From: JAIEPW01 sp964406035
GTDB lineage: Bacteria; Acidobacteriota; Terriglobia; Bryobacterales; Bryobacteraceae
Assembly (NCBI GenBank): GCA_964406035.1
Contig: CAYOQB010000007.1
Location: 1 to 64,000, forward strand
Direction of reading: 5' to 3'
Length of the DNA: 64,000 nt
Below are positions 8,864-17,092 of the stretch, piece by piece. How positions within the stretch are numbered: position 1 is the stretch's first letter; every line of letters starts with the position of its first letter. The notes below the pieces were generated by a model. The model had not been told where the DNA came from. It did not search any database and saw nothing but the letters and a program-made list of their open reading frames with translations. Position numbers and translations under genes: made by a program.

Positions 8864-9544
8864 CTACGCGGCGGGTTTCTTGATCATGGGGACGAAGCGG
8901 ACGGGGATCACCGGTCGGCGGGAAAGTTTTCCGGACCGATCCTTTTCGACGACCACCAGTTCCTGATCGGCGCGTCCGACGGGCGCCACCAGCTTGCCGC
9001 CGGGTTTCAGTTGCTCCAGCAGGGCGGACGGAATCTCGGGCGGCGCGGCGGTGAGCACGATGCGGTCGAACGGCGCCTTCTCCGGCCAGCCGGCGTAGCC
9101 GTCGCCGTAGCGCACGGTGACGTTGCGGCAACCCTGGCTGTGCAGCAGTTTCGACGAAGACTTCGCCAGTTCTTCCACCACTTCAATGGAGTAGACTTCA
9201 CCGGCGAGCTGGGACAGCACCGCTGCCTGATAGCCGGAGCCGGTGCCGATCTCGAGCACCCGGTGGTTCCTCTCCACCTCCAGCAATTCGGTCATTAAGG
9301 CTACGATGTACGGTTGGGAGATGGTCTGGCCGTGGCCAATCGACAGGGGATGATCCTGGTAGGACAGTTTGCGGTAAGCCTCGGGAACGAACCAATGGCG
9401 ATTCACCTTTCGCAGGGCAGCGAGGACTTTGGGGTCGCGCATGCCACGAGCCTCGATCTGCTCGCGGATCATCCGCTCCCGTTCCGCCGTCCAATCCTGG
9501 GCCCAGAGCCCGAACGCGCTGAAAGCCAAAACCCAGCTCCTCAT
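8864..9544 (-). CDS. pcm: Protein-L-isoaspartate O-methyltransferase with signal peptide
   Basis: A 226-residue PCMT that repairs isoaspartyl residues using SAM. Family marks are GHGQTISQPYIVALM, the SAM loop VLEIGTGSGYQAAVL (about 95-109), GDGYAGWPEKAPFDRIV and LKPGGKLVAPVG. Unusually, the protein begins with a hydrophobic, signal-like segment (SWVLAFSAFGLWAQ) ahead of the family N-terminus, so it may act in the periplasm. It is the last gene of an rluA / small secreted protein / pcm operon with ATGA overlaps. Confidence 0.92.
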   Translation of the reverse strand: MRSWVLAFSAFGLWAQDWTAERERMIREQIEARGMRDPKVLAALRKVNRHWFVPEAYRKLSYQDHPLSIGHGQTISQPYIVALMTELLEVERNHRVLEIGTGSGYQAAVLSQLAGEVYSIEVVEELAKSSSKLLHSQGCRNVTVRYGDGYAGWPEKAPFDRIVLTAAPPEIPSALLEQLKPGGKLVAPVGRADQELVVVEKDRSGKLSRRPVIPVRFVPMIKKPAA

Positions 9545-9996
9545 TGCCTCTCGAATAACTCCGTGTATTGATTCGTGTCCCCGCCGGGGCGTTTTGCCGT
9601 TCCCGTGCGGGTGAAGGTCTTGCCGTCGGGCGACACGACGTATTTGGTGCCGCCGACCTGCTGTCCCGCCTTCCGGGTCACGGACAGGAATGTGCGATTA
9701 TCCACTCTGGTCCAGGAGATACTGTCGTACCGGTCGCTGTCGGCGATGGGGTATTCCTTCCCATCGAACTTGGCCGAGTACGTCATTCCAAGTTCGCGCC
9801 CTTCCGCAGTCACACTCTTGGACGTGTAGCGCAGGCCATTAGGTTCCGCATCAATCGTGATCACAAGACTCTTGGGCACTTGTCCGATAGAAAATCGGGA
9901 CTTGCCTCGTTTCAGCTTCCAGGTTCCGGCGAGTGCGAGGTCGGCGGCGGATGTGGCATAGGCCACAAGAAGGAAGGCGATGATGATGCGGATCAC
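9541..9996 (-). CDS. Small secreted protein, paralogue of the one after msrA
   Basis: A 151-residue protein with a signal peptide (IIIAFLLVAYATSAADLA) and a short beta-rich, lipocalin-like domain starting LAGTWKLKRGKSRF. It shares pattern and order with the protein at 11316-11777: GxWKL, SRFxxG, PKS, a DGKE segment and VSPDxxT. The function is unknown. It lies between rluA (ATGA overlap at its start) and pcm (ATGA overlap at its end). Confidence 0.75.
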   Translation of the reverse strand: MIRIIIAFLLVAYATSAADLALAGTWKLKRGKSRFSIGQVPKSLVITIDAEPNGLRYTSKSVTAEGRELGMTYSAKFDGKEYPIADSDRYDSISWTRVDNRTFLSVTRKAGQQVGGTKYVVSPDGKTFTRTGTAKRPGGDTNQYTELFERQ

Positions 9997-10745
9997 AGGC
10001 GTTCTCCTGAAAGGGCAGGTTGCTCTTGCCAGAAGTCTATTAAGTCGGGGGCCAGGGGCGCAAGGAACTCGGGGCCGTCCGTGAAGGCAATCCTTTCGGC
10101 ATGCAGCGCGTGCCGGCGCAACGGCAGAGCCTGGGCGAGGCGGGGAGTAAAGCCGTGCTCCACGAATTCGAGGTAGAGGCTCTCATCGGGACCGTAGATT
10201 TTGTCGCCGGCGATGGGATGCCCGGCCCAGGCGGCATGGACACGGATCTGGTGCATGCGTCCGGTTTCGGGCAGGACGGCGACGAGGGTGTAGCTGGCGC
10301 GCGTTTCCAGAGGTTCGAAGACGGTTACGGCTGGTTTGCCGCCGGCGCTGACGGCGCGCCGGGTCTTGACAGCGGCAGCCGGACACAGCCCGATGGGCTC
10401 GCGGACCTCGATGCGCCGCTCCAGGCGGCCTTCCAGGATCGCCAGGTAGCGCTTGGAAACCTGCCGCAGTTCGATCTGCTTCTGGAGTCGCGATCCAGCG
10501 GTTTTGTTCTTGGCGAACACGACCACGCCGCTGGTTTCGCGGTCCAGGCGGGAGGGCATATGGAGCACGTCCAAGCCGCGGAACTCGCGCGCGGCGCCGA
10601 TGAGGCTGGATCGCGGCCCGCGCTTCGAGGGATGGCAAACCACGCCTCCCGGCTTGTCGATCGCCAGAAGATCGCTGTCTTCGTACAGAACCCAGGACTC
10701 GAACTCCGCGGGCGCGATCTCGAATCCCCAGTGCGTCTCCGGCAT
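9993..10745 (-). CDS. RluA-family pseudouridine synthase
   Basis: About 250 residues with the RluA catalytic motif MPSRLDRETSGVVVFAKN (catalytic Asp in RLDRETSG). KPGGVVCHPS lies upstream, and TGRMHQIRVHAAWAGHPIAGD downstream is the usual RluA box. It would make pseudouridine in rRNA or tRNA; the exact site is unclear. No S4 domain is visible. An in-frame start exists at 10784, but the ATG at 10745 fits the family N-terminus better and avoids a large overlap with divergent msrA. Confidence 0.87.
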   Translation of the reverse strand: MPETHWGFEIAPAEFESWVLYEDSDLLAIDKPGGVVCHPSKRGPRSSLIGAAREFRGLDVLHMPSRLDRETSGVVVFAKNKTAGSRLQKQIELRQVSKRYLAILEGRLERRIEVREPIGLCPAAAVKTRRAVSAGGKPAVTVFEPLETRASYTLVAVLPETGRMHQIRVHAAWAGHPIAGDKIYGPDESLYLEFVEHGFTPRLAQALPLRRHALHAERIAFTDGPEFLAPLAPDLIDFWQEQPALSGERL

Positions 10746-10782
10746 CCTTCTAAGAGTGCAGCACAAAAGGGAGAATAGAATC

Positions 10783-11319
10783 ATGACCGAAGTGGCGACG
10801 TTGGCGGGCGGGTGCTTCTGGTGCCTGGAAGCCGTGTTTGACGAAATGGACGGAGTGTCGTCCGTGGAATCGGGCTACATGGGCGGGCATGTCCCGAATC
10901 CCACGTATCAACAGGTGTGCGGAGGGGGCACGGGGCATGCCGAGGTAGTCCAGGTGACCTTCGATCCGGCGGTGACCTCGTTTCGCGAATTGTTGGACGT
11001 CTTCTTCGCGATCCACGACCCCACGACGCTGAACCGCCAGGGCAACGACATTGGCACGCAGTACCGCTCGGCGATATTCTTCCATTCCGAAGAGCAGGAG
11101 CGCGAGGCTCGAGCGGCGATCGCCGAGGTGGAGAGGGAAATCGGGGAGAAGGTGGTCACCGAGGTGACGCCCGCGGAGAAGTTCTATGTCGCCGAGGACT
11201 ACCATCAGGAATACTTCGCGAACAACCCGAACCAGCCGTACTGCAGCTTCGTGGTTTCGCCCAAGGTGGCGAAGTTCCGCAAGAAGTTCGCGGCCAAGAG
11301 AAAGGCGCTGGCGGGATGA
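10783..11319 (+). CDS. msrA: Peptide methionine sulfoxide reductase MsrA
   Basis: A 178-residue MsrA with the catalytic GGCFWCLEAVF motif at residues 9-19. GYMGGHVPNPTYQQVCGG, HAEVVQVTFDP, the FFAIHDPTTLNRQGNDIGTQYRS signature, and YVAEDYHQEYFANNP near the C-terminus follow. It reduces methionine-S-sulfoxide in proteins. There is no signal peptide, so it is cytoplasmic. An AGGGAGA Shine-Dalgarno precedes the ATG. The stop overlaps the start of the small secreted protein as ATGA. Confidence 0.95.
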   Translation: MTEVATLAGGCFWCLEAVFDEMDGVSSVESGYMGGHVPNPTYQQVCGGGTGHAEVVQVTFDPAVTSFRELLDVFFAIHDPTTLNRQGNDIGTQYRSAIFFHSEEQEREARAAIAEVEREIGEKVVTEVTPAEKFYVAEDYHQEYFANNPNQPYCSFVVSPKVAKFRKKFAAKRKALAG

Positions 11320-11777
11320 AGCGGCTGACCACATTGCTGTTCAGCGCGCTGGTCTTGCTGGCGGAGCAGGACCCGCGTGTGGGCGTATGGAAGCTGGATG
11401 TGGCGGAATCGCGTTTTCGCCCAGGACCGGCGCCGAAGTCGGAAACCGTCACGGTGACGCAGGAAGGCGATTGGATCGTCACCAGGTCCGAGGGGGTGGA
11501 GGCGGACGGGAGCAAGTTCTCGCACTCCAAGCGCTACAAGCGGGACGGCAAGGAGCATAAGATCTCGAGCCCGGAGTACGACACCTTCCAGGTGATGGTC
11601 CGCACGCCCTACGATTCCGACGCGCTGTATCGCAAGAAGGGGAAGGTGATGCTTTCCGGCCGCAGTGTGGTGTCGCCGGACCGGCGTACCTGGACACTGA
11701 TCACCACTGGCATGGACGGGAAGCACAAGCCCGTGGCGAACCGGATCGTGTACCGGCGCGCCGATTCGATACGATAG
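11316..11777 (+). CDS. Small secreted protein coupled to msrA
   Basis: A 153-residue protein with a signal peptide (KRLTTLLFSALVLLAEQ) and a beta-rich domain beginning VGVWKLDVAESRFRPG. It resembles the protein at 9541-9996 in motif order (GxWKL, SRF, PKSETVTV, DGKEHKI, VSPDRRTWT), so the two are probably paralogues. The function is unknown. The ATGA overlap with msrA suggests translational coupling. The M20 peptidase follows 8 bp downstream. Confidence 0.75.
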   Translation: MKRLTTLLFSALVLLAEQDPRVGVWKLDVAESRFRPGPAPKSETVTVTQEGDWIVTRSEGVEADGSKFSHSKRYKRDGKEHKISSPEYDTFQVMVRTPYDSDALYRKKGKVMLSGRSVVSPDRRTWTLITTGMDGKHKPVANRIVYRRADSIR

Positions 11778-11778
11778 T
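11773..11778 (+). promoter_or_regulatory. -10-like hexamer for the M20 peptidase gene
   Basis: GATAGT overlaps the stop codon of the preceding gene and lies 7 nt before the ATG at 11786, with no Shine-Dalgarno. It fits the leaderless pattern seen at other genes here. Confidence 0.3.
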
Positions 11779-11785
11779 CGGTTCC

Positions 11786-13171
11786 ATGAAAACAGCACTT
11801 GCTTTCGCACTCACTGCTCTCGCGGCTCTCGGACAGCGTCAACCGGACTGGGCCAAGGTGGAGGCGGAGACGCTCCAGCACTTCCAGGCGCTGGTGCGGT
11901 TCGACACTCAGAATCCTCCCGGCAACGAGACCGTCGCGTGCGAGTACATCAAGAAGGTTTTTGACGCGGAGGGCATTCCGGCCAAGATCGTGGGGCTGGA
12001 AGCGTCGCGTGGGAACGTGATCGCGCGGCTGAAGGGCAATGGATCCAAAAAGCCGCTGCTGATCATGGGGCACACCGATGTGGTGAAAGTGGACCCCGCC
12101 AAGTGGAAGCATCCGCCGTTCGGGGCGGTCCGCGAGGGCGGCTACATTTACGGCCGCGGCACGGTGGACGACAAAGACAACCTGGTAGCGGCGATGATGA
12201 CCATGATCCTGTTGAAGCGGCTGAACGTGCCGCTGAGCCGCGATGTCATTTTCGTGGCCGAGGCGGGCGAAGAGGCGTCCACCCGGGTGGGTATTGAGTA
12301 TCTGGTGAACAATCACTGGCCGGAGATCGAGGCGGAAATCTGCCTGGCGGAAGGCGGCAGCGTCGTGCGCCGCAACGGGCAGGTGCGGTTCGCGTCGGTG
12401 CAAACGGCGGAGAAGATCCCAAACGGGATCCGGCTGGTTGCCAAGGGACCGGCGGGGCATGGTTCGCGGCCGCTGCGCACGAACGCGGTGGTGCGGCTGT
12501 CGCGCGCGGTGGAGAAAGTGGCAATGTGGAATCCGCCCATGCGCCTGAACGATACAACCCGCTACTACTTCGAACGGCTGGCGACGATATCGACGCCGGA
12601 GGAGGCGGCCCGCTACACCGGCATTCTGGATCCGCAAAAGGCGCCGGCGATCACCGAGTACTTTGCCGTGAATGAGCCTGGCCACTATTCCATGCTGCGG
12701 ACCTCGATTTCGCCGACGATGATTCGCGGCGGATATCAGATCAACGTGATCCCGTCGGAGGCGGAGGCGACGCTGGACGTGCGCGCGCTTCCCGACGAGG
12801 ACATGCAGAAGTTCCGGGAGATGGTGCAGCAGGTGATCAACGATCCGCAGGTGGAGGTGGTGGCGGAGAGCCGCAACCAGCGGCCGAAAGCGCCGGCGTC
12901 CCAACTTGCCAACGAAGTGTTCCGGACGCTGGAGGCGGCGAATCGCAAGCACTACGGCGCGGTCACGCTGCCGCAGATGTCCACCGGCGCGACGGACATG
13001 GCGTTCCTGCGGGCCAAGGGCGTGCAGTGTTATGGGATCGGGGCGATGGTGGACGAGGAGGACGGACCAAAGGGCTACGGGGCGCACTCCGACCAGGAGC
13101 GCATTCTGGAATCTTCGCTGCACCAGTTTGTGCGGTTCAACTGGGACGTGACCACCGCGATCGCCAAGTAA
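11786..13171 (+). CDS. Secreted M20 family metallopeptidase
   Basis: A 461-residue protein with a signal peptide (first ~16 residues) and the M20 two-domain plan. Metal and catalytic motifs are LLIMGHTDVVKVDP (about 92-105), GRGTVDDKDNLVA with the bridging Asp, the catalytic Glu pair in FVAEAGEEAST, LAEGGS, and the last His in YGIGAMVDEEDG/GAHSDQERI. The lid dimerisation domain covers about 210-330. Members are zinc carboxypeptidases or dipeptidases. It follows the msrA unit by 8 bp and ends flush against the convergent sulfatase-like gene. Confidence 0.92.
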   Translation: MKTALAFALTALAALGQRQPDWAKVEAETLQHFQALVRFDTQNPPGNETVACEYIKKVFDAEGIPAKIVGLEASRGNVIARLKGNGSKKPLLIMGHTDVVKVDPAKWKHPPFGAVREGGYIYGRGTVDDKDNLVAAMMTMILLKRLNVPLSRDVIFVAEAGEEASTRVGIEYLVNNHWPEIEAEICLAEGGSVVRRNGQVRFASVQTAEKIPNGIRLVAKGPAGHGSRPLRTNAVVRLSRAVEKVAMWNPPMRLNDTTRYYFERLATISTPEEAARYTGILDPQKAPAITEYFAVNEPGHYSMLRTSISPTMIRGGYQINVIPSEAEATLDVRALPDEDMQKFREMVQQVINDPQVEVVAESRNQRPKAPASQLANEVFRTLEAANRKHYGAVTLPQMSTGATDMAFLRAKGVQCYGIGAMVDEEDGPKGYGAHSDQERILESSLHQFVRFNWDVTTAIAK

Positions 13172-14347
13172 TCAACCGCAGCGTTTCGCCCAGGATTCGA
13201 TCTGGCGCGTGAGCCCGTCGCGGACGTTCAGGTAACCCGGATCCTCGTAGCGATTCACGCGTTCCGCCGCGTCGGCGCGGAGGTCGTACAGTTCGGAGCC
13301 TCCGGACGTACGCAAAATCAGCTTGTAACGATTGTCGCGTGCCATGCGAGCGTCGCCCAAGGCGGCAAAGGCGATCCCCTGCCAAGGGTTCTTGCGGTCC
13401 AGAGGCCGGTTCCGCAGCATGGTGAGATAGCTTCGTCCACACAAGCCGGGGGGCACCGGAGCACCCGCGGCCTCGCACAAGGTCGGGAAAACATCGGCGT
13501 GACTCACCACCTCGGGGCGGACGGCCTGCACCGGAATGCGCCCGGGCCAGCTCCAGATCGCGGGTGTGTGGACCGCGGGCTCGAACAGGTTTGGCGGTTC
13601 CGATCCCATCGCGTCGCTCCACAGCCCATTGCGTCCCAGATGCGAGCCGTTGGCGGATGTAAAGAGCAGCAGGGTCTCCAATGCCAACCCGCCGGAGCGC
13701 AGTGCCTGCAGCACTTCCGCGATCTGGCTGTCGACGTAGGAAAGCATGGCAGCCGCGGAGCGCAGGTGCTCCACGATGCCATTGAAGCGTTCGCGATCCT
13801 TGCGGGCCAGATTGGCCGAGGCTCGCGACCAGCCGATCGCGTCGAAGGTTTCCTTGGCGTAGCGGTCGCGGTGCTTCGCGGGGATGGTGGAGAGCGGTTC
13901 GGCCACGTTGGGATAGGTCACGGTGAGCGCGAAGGGGCGGCCCGCTTTTTGCTGCTTGAGAAACTCGACCGCTTTCGCGGTGATCGCTTCCGGGGGGACG
14001 GAGACAGCGGTTTCGACCCGGTAATCGCGGCGGAACAAGTGGGCCGCGATGGTGGCCGCGTCCTCGCTCGGCTTCATCTGCATCGGGGAACGGCCGGTAA
14101 GCAGGCACGGCGTCCCGGAAGCGGCTGAAGGGCTGAGGCTGAAGCTGTTCAGAAACCGCAATCCCGCGCGCGCGATTTCGTCGATCCCGGGCGTGGCGAA
14201 GGTCTGGTTGCCGTAGCATCCCGGCATCCACGCGCCCACGCCCTCGGCGACAATCACCACCACGTTGGGCGGCGCCGCGTTGGCCTGCGCCAGCAGCGGC
14301 GCGCTCATCGCGCCCAGGAACTCTCGGCGCCGGAACTTATAGGACAT
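13172..14347 (-). CDS. Sulfatase-fold protein lacking catalytic residues (pseudo-sulfatase)
   Basis: A 391-residue protein with a Tat-like signal (FRRREFLGAMSAPLLAQ) and the sulfatase/phosphatase fold; TGRSP and the C-terminal strand order are kept. Catalytic positions are lost. The usual metal-binding DD after the first strand is EG (VVVIVAEGVGAWMPG). The C/S-x-P-S-R formylglycine motif reads SPSAASGTPCLLTG, with Ala and Thr where Cys/Ser and Arg are expected. The later DHG motif is NGS (TSANGSHLGRNGLW). I chose the ATG at 14347 because GAGGA lies 8 nt upstream. It overlaps the Wzm permease stop by 11 bp. Confidence 0.82.
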   Translation of the reverse strand: MSYKFRRREFLGAMSAPLLAQANAAPPNVVVIVAEGVGAWMPGCYGNQTFATPGIDEIARAGLRFLNSFSLSPSAASGTPCLLTGRSPMQMKPSEDAATIAAHLFRRDYRVETAVSVPPEAITAKAVEFLKQQKAGRPFALTVTYPNVAEPLSTIPAKHRDRYAKETFDAIGWSRASANLARKDRERFNGIVEHLRSAAAMLSYVDSQIAEVLQALRSGGLALETLLLFTSANGSHLGRNGLWSDAMGSEPPNLFEPAVHTPAIWSWPGRIPVQAVRPEVVSHADVFPTLCEAAGAPVPPGLCGRSYLTMLRNRPLDRKNPWQGIAFAALGDARMARDNRYKLILRTSGGSELYDLRADAAERVNRYEDPGYLNVRDGLTRQIESWAKRCG

Positions 14348-15143
14348 CAGCAAATCCTCGTTTCAGATGCCGGAAGAACAAGCCTCCGGCGACAAACATC
14401 CCGATGGAGAAGGCCGCCACCATCGCCAGCTCTTCCCAGCGCGGCCACGCGGTGGTCAGGATTCGCTCGCGATACGCGGTCACCACGTAAGCCATCGGAT
14501 TCCATCTCACCAGGAAGCGGAACTGCTCCGGAATCTGCTCCGCGTTTAAGAAGATCGGAGTAATCCAGAACCACAGCGTCATGGCCACGCTGAGCACCTG
14601 CGTGGTGTCGCGGATGTACACCTGCAAGCTGGAGACAATCCACGCCAGGCCCACGGCAAACAGTCCGGTGAACAGCATGTACACAGGGAGCCAGACAATC
14701 ATGGGGGAGACAAAGCCGAGCGTCAGCAGCACCGCGACCGTCACCAGAATCAGGCCGATCAGGTGATGGATCAGGGAACTGAGGAAGATGGAAACCGGAA
14801 GGATTTCCGACGGGAACACGGTCTTGGTGATCAGGTTCGACTGCTCCACCAGCACGCCGGCGGAGCGAACGGTGGTTTCCTGGAACAGCAGCCAGGGGAG
14901 GAATCCGGCGAAGAGGAACAGCGTATAGTTCTCGGTGACCGATCCGCGCGGCAGGACCACGCCCAGGCAGATCTGGAAAACGAAGGTCCAACTGGCCAGC
15001 AACACCAGCGGATGGATGACGCCCCACAACCAGCCGGCGGCGGAGCCCACGAAGCGCTGCCGGAAGTCGCGGCGCACCAGTTGGTAGAGCAGGGCTCGCC
15101 GCTCCACCAGATTTTTCAGAAACAGGGATCCGGGAACTGCCAT
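14337..15143 (-). CDS. ABC-2 type polysaccharide export permease (Wzm/KpsM-like)
   Basis: A 268-residue integral membrane protein with six predicted helices and the polysaccharide ABC-2 permease pattern. A short cytoplasmic N-terminus VRRDFRQRFVGSAAGWLWG precedes helix 1, and the GFLPWLLFQETTVRSAG amphipathic region is present. The C-terminus has RWNPMAYVVTAYRE as in Wzm/RfbA. It would translocate an undecaprenyl- or lipid-linked glycan. No ATP-binding partner (Wzt) is visible in the window, and the next gene on the strand is the pseudo-sulfatase, overlapping its 3' end. Confidence 0.88.
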   Translation of the reverse strand: MAVPGSLFLKNLVERRALLYQLVRRDFRQRFVGSAAGWLWGVIHPLVLLASWTFVFQICLGVVLPRGSVTENYTLFLFAGFLPWLLFQETTVRSAGVLVEQSNLITKTVFPSEILPVSIFLSSLIHHLIGLILVTVAVLLTLGFVSPMIVWLPVYMLFTGLFAVGLAWIVSSLQVYIRDTTQVLSVAMTLWFWITPIFLNAEQIPEQFRFLVRWNPMAYVVTAYRERILTTAWPRWEELAMVAAFSIGMFVAGGLFFRHLKRGFADVL

Positions 15144-15158
15144 CTGGGGTGACTTTTC

Positions 15159-15164
15159 AGTGTA
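15159..15164 (-). promoter_or_regulatory. -10-like hexamer for the Wzm-type permease
   Basis: TACACT on the minus strand lies 15 nt before the ATG at 15143. No clear -35 is seen. Confidence 0.25.
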
Positions 15165-15252
15165 CCGTCAGGCGAAAGGGCTTAGGCAACGGCGTTGCTG
15201 GATTCGCTTTCTGTTCGCTACAGCAAAGGCTCGATGGCTTGCGCCGTTTTTC

Positions 15253-15258
15253 TGTAAT
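15253..15258 (+). promoter_or_regulatory. -10-like hexamer for the DUF3108 gene
   Basis: TGTAAT matches TATAAT at five of six positions and lies 11 nt before the ATG at 15270. No Shine-Dalgarno is seen, so the transcript leader would be only a few nucleotides. Confidence 0.4.
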
Positions 15259-15269
15259 CTGTCACACTC

Positions 15270-16016
15270 ATGACAAGCATGCGGATTCGTGTCGCCGGTC
15301 TGGCGCTCCTGCTGACCTCCGCCTTTGCGGCCGGCGATGGTCCATCCGCCACACGCCTGACGTACGGGGTGGAGTGGCGTTTGATCCGGGCGGGCACGGT
15401 GCACCTGAGCATGCAGCCTGCGCCGGGGGCCGACCTGAAGTGGCGATCCGAGCTGCGGGTGGAATCCTCCGGAATCGTGTCCGCGCTGTACAAAGTGCAG
15501 GATCGCTATGCCGGCAACTACGATAAGGCGTTCTGCCAGGTGGACAGCCTGCTGATCGCCATCGAGGGCCGCCGTCACCGCGAGACGCGGATCAGCGTGC
15601 AACCCGATCAGAAGAAGGCGCAGTACCTGGAGAAGGACGTCAAGACCGGCGCCACGGTGCGCGCCGGCGATCTGGCCGTTCCGGAGTGCGTGCATGACAT
15701 ACCCGCCGCGCTGGCACGACTTCGACAGACGAAGATCGAAGTCGGCAAGTCGGCGGAGTTGCCGGTGACCGACGGCAAGAAGTTCGCGATGGTGAAGCTG
15801 GAGGCGCTGGAGAAGCAGACGATCAAGGTCCCGGCGGGATCTTTCAACACCATCCGCCACGAAGTGCACATCTTCAACGGAGTGATCTACGAACGCGCGG
15901 CCCGGCTGGAGGTTTGGCTTTCCGATGACGCGCGCCGGTTGCCGGTGCAGATCAAGATCCGGGCCGCGTTCCCCATCGGAACCATCACCTTGGCGCTCGA
16001 GAAGGAGGGGGTTTGA
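15270..16016 (+). CDS. Secreted DUF3108 domain protein
   Basis: A 248-residue protein with a signal peptide (IRVAGLALLLTSAFAAG) and the DUF3108 beta-rich fold. Typical segments are RLTYGVEWRLIRAGTVHLS near the start and LEVWLSDDARRLPVQIKI near the end. DUF3108 proteins are periplasmic and of unknown biochemical role. It is the first gene of a unit with the GDSL hydrolase, whose TTG start overlaps its TGA stop. Confidence 0.85.
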   Translation: MTSMRIRVAGLALLLTSAFAAGDGPSATRLTYGVEWRLIRAGTVHLSMQPAPGADLKWRSELRVESSGIVSALYKVQDRYAGNYDKAFCQVDSLLIAIEGRRHRETRISVQPDQKKAQYLEKDVKTGATVRAGDLAVPECVHDIPAALARLRQTKIEVGKSAELPVTDGKKFAMVKLEALEKQTIKVPAGSFNTIRHEVHIFNGVIYERAARLEVWLSDDARRLPVQIKIRAAFPIGTITLALEKEGV

Positions 16017-17071
16017 GGCTGGGCGCGTTGCTGGCAGCGGTGGCGATCGCCGCGGTTGCCCAGCCGGAGCGGCGACTGCCTCCGGCGGAAGTAAACAGCC
16101 TGACGCTGCGGATGGTGCAGTTGATGGAATCGACCGCGATCGCCGTGCCGGAGTTGGTGCGAACGTCCACCCCGGTGTTGGAGAACGTTCGCCAGGCGCG
16201 CGGCAATCTGGTCCGCCGGCCGGATCATTCCGGGTTCACGCACGACATGCTGACGCATTCGCGGGCTTACCTGGTGCTTGCCGATGCGATGCCCAAGCCG
16301 TTCCCGTTTCCAGAGGAGGCGCGGCGCCAGTTCGCGGAGCTGCGGGACGCCACCGCCCGGCTGGAGGCTCACTTCCGCGCCCTGCTGGAGCGAAAGGAAG
16401 CAGACCTGCGGTCGCCGGACCCGAATCAGACGTCCCGCTATCGCGAGGACAATCAGAAGCTGGGTGCGCCCCGTCCCGAACTTCCGCGGGTGGTATTCCT
16501 GGGCGACAGCATCACCGATTACTGGCGGTTGAACGAGTATTTTCCCGGCCGGGATTTCGTGAATCGCGGGATCGCCGGACAAACCACGACGCAGATGCTC
16601 GCGCGGTTTAAGGCCGATGTCCTGGACCTGAGGCCGGCGGCGGTGGTGATCCTGGGCGGGACCAACGACCTGGCGCGCGGGATTCCCATCGCCGAGACGG
16701 CAGACAACATTCAGATGATGTCGGACCTGGCGCGGTCCCACGGCGGCATCAAGGTGATCATCGCATCGGTTCTCCCGATAAGCGATCACCACCGCGCGGT
16801 GGATCCGAACTGGGAGCGGACGCCCGCGAGGCCACTGGGGAAGATCCGCGCCTTGAATGACTTGCTGAAAGCGGCGGCGATCCGGGACGGGCACGCGTGG
16901 GTGGATTACCACTCCGCGGCCGCCGGCTCGGACGGTCAATTAAAAGCGGAACTGGCGGACGACGGGCTGCATCCCAATGCTCAGGGTTACCGCCTGATGG
17001 CGCCGCTGGTTTTGGAGGCGATCGACCGGGTGGCGCCGCCCGCCGTTCCGAAGGGAAAGAAGCGAAAGTAA
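16013..17071 (+). CDS. Secreted SGNH/GDSL hydrolase
   Basis: A 352-residue protein with a signal peptide, an N-terminal helical region of about 140 residues, and a SGNH hydrolase domain. Blocks I-V are visible: VVFLGDSITDYWR (nucleophile Ser), FVNRGIAGQTTTQML (Gly), VVILGGTNDLARG (Asn) and DDGLHPNAQGY (Asp and His). It is probably a periplasmic esterase or carbohydrate deacetylase; the substrate is unknown. The start is TTG, overlapping the DUF3108 stop. Confidence 0.88.
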   Translation: MRLGALLAAVAIAAVAQPERRLPPAEVNSLTLRMVQLMESTAIAVPELVRTSTPVLENVRQARGNLVRRPDHSGFTHDMLTHSRAYLVLADAMPKPFPFPEEARRQFAELRDATARLEAHFRALLERKEADLRSPDPNQTSRYREDNQKLGAPRPELPRVVFLGDSITDYWRLNEYFPGRDFVNRGIAGQTTTQMLARFKADVLDLRPAAVVILGGTNDLARGIPIAETADNIQMMSDLARSHGGIKVIIASVLPISDHHRAVDPNWERTPARPLGKIRALNDLLKAAAIRDGHAWVDYHSAAAGSDGQLKAELADDGLHPNAQGYRLMAPLVLEAIDRVAPPAVPKGKKRK

Positions 17072-17079
17072 TTTCGCGA

Positions 17080-17085
17080 GACAAT
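17080..17085 (+). promoter_or_regulatory. -10-like hexamer for the gene at 17093
   Basis: GACAAT lies 7 nt before the GTG start at 17093, without a Shine-Dalgarno. It belongs to the same recurring leaderless pattern. Confidence 0.3.
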
Positions 17086-17092
17086 AAAACTA

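Noticed and set aside
10453..10782. N-terminal extension of msrA
   Set aside because: It overlaps the divergent rluA gene, and MsrA family proteins start near the Met at 10783, which has a ribosome site.
11609..13123. A 504-residue open frame on the - strand
   Set aside because: It lies opposite the M20 peptidase, whose motifs are intact; composition is His/Arg-rich shadow.
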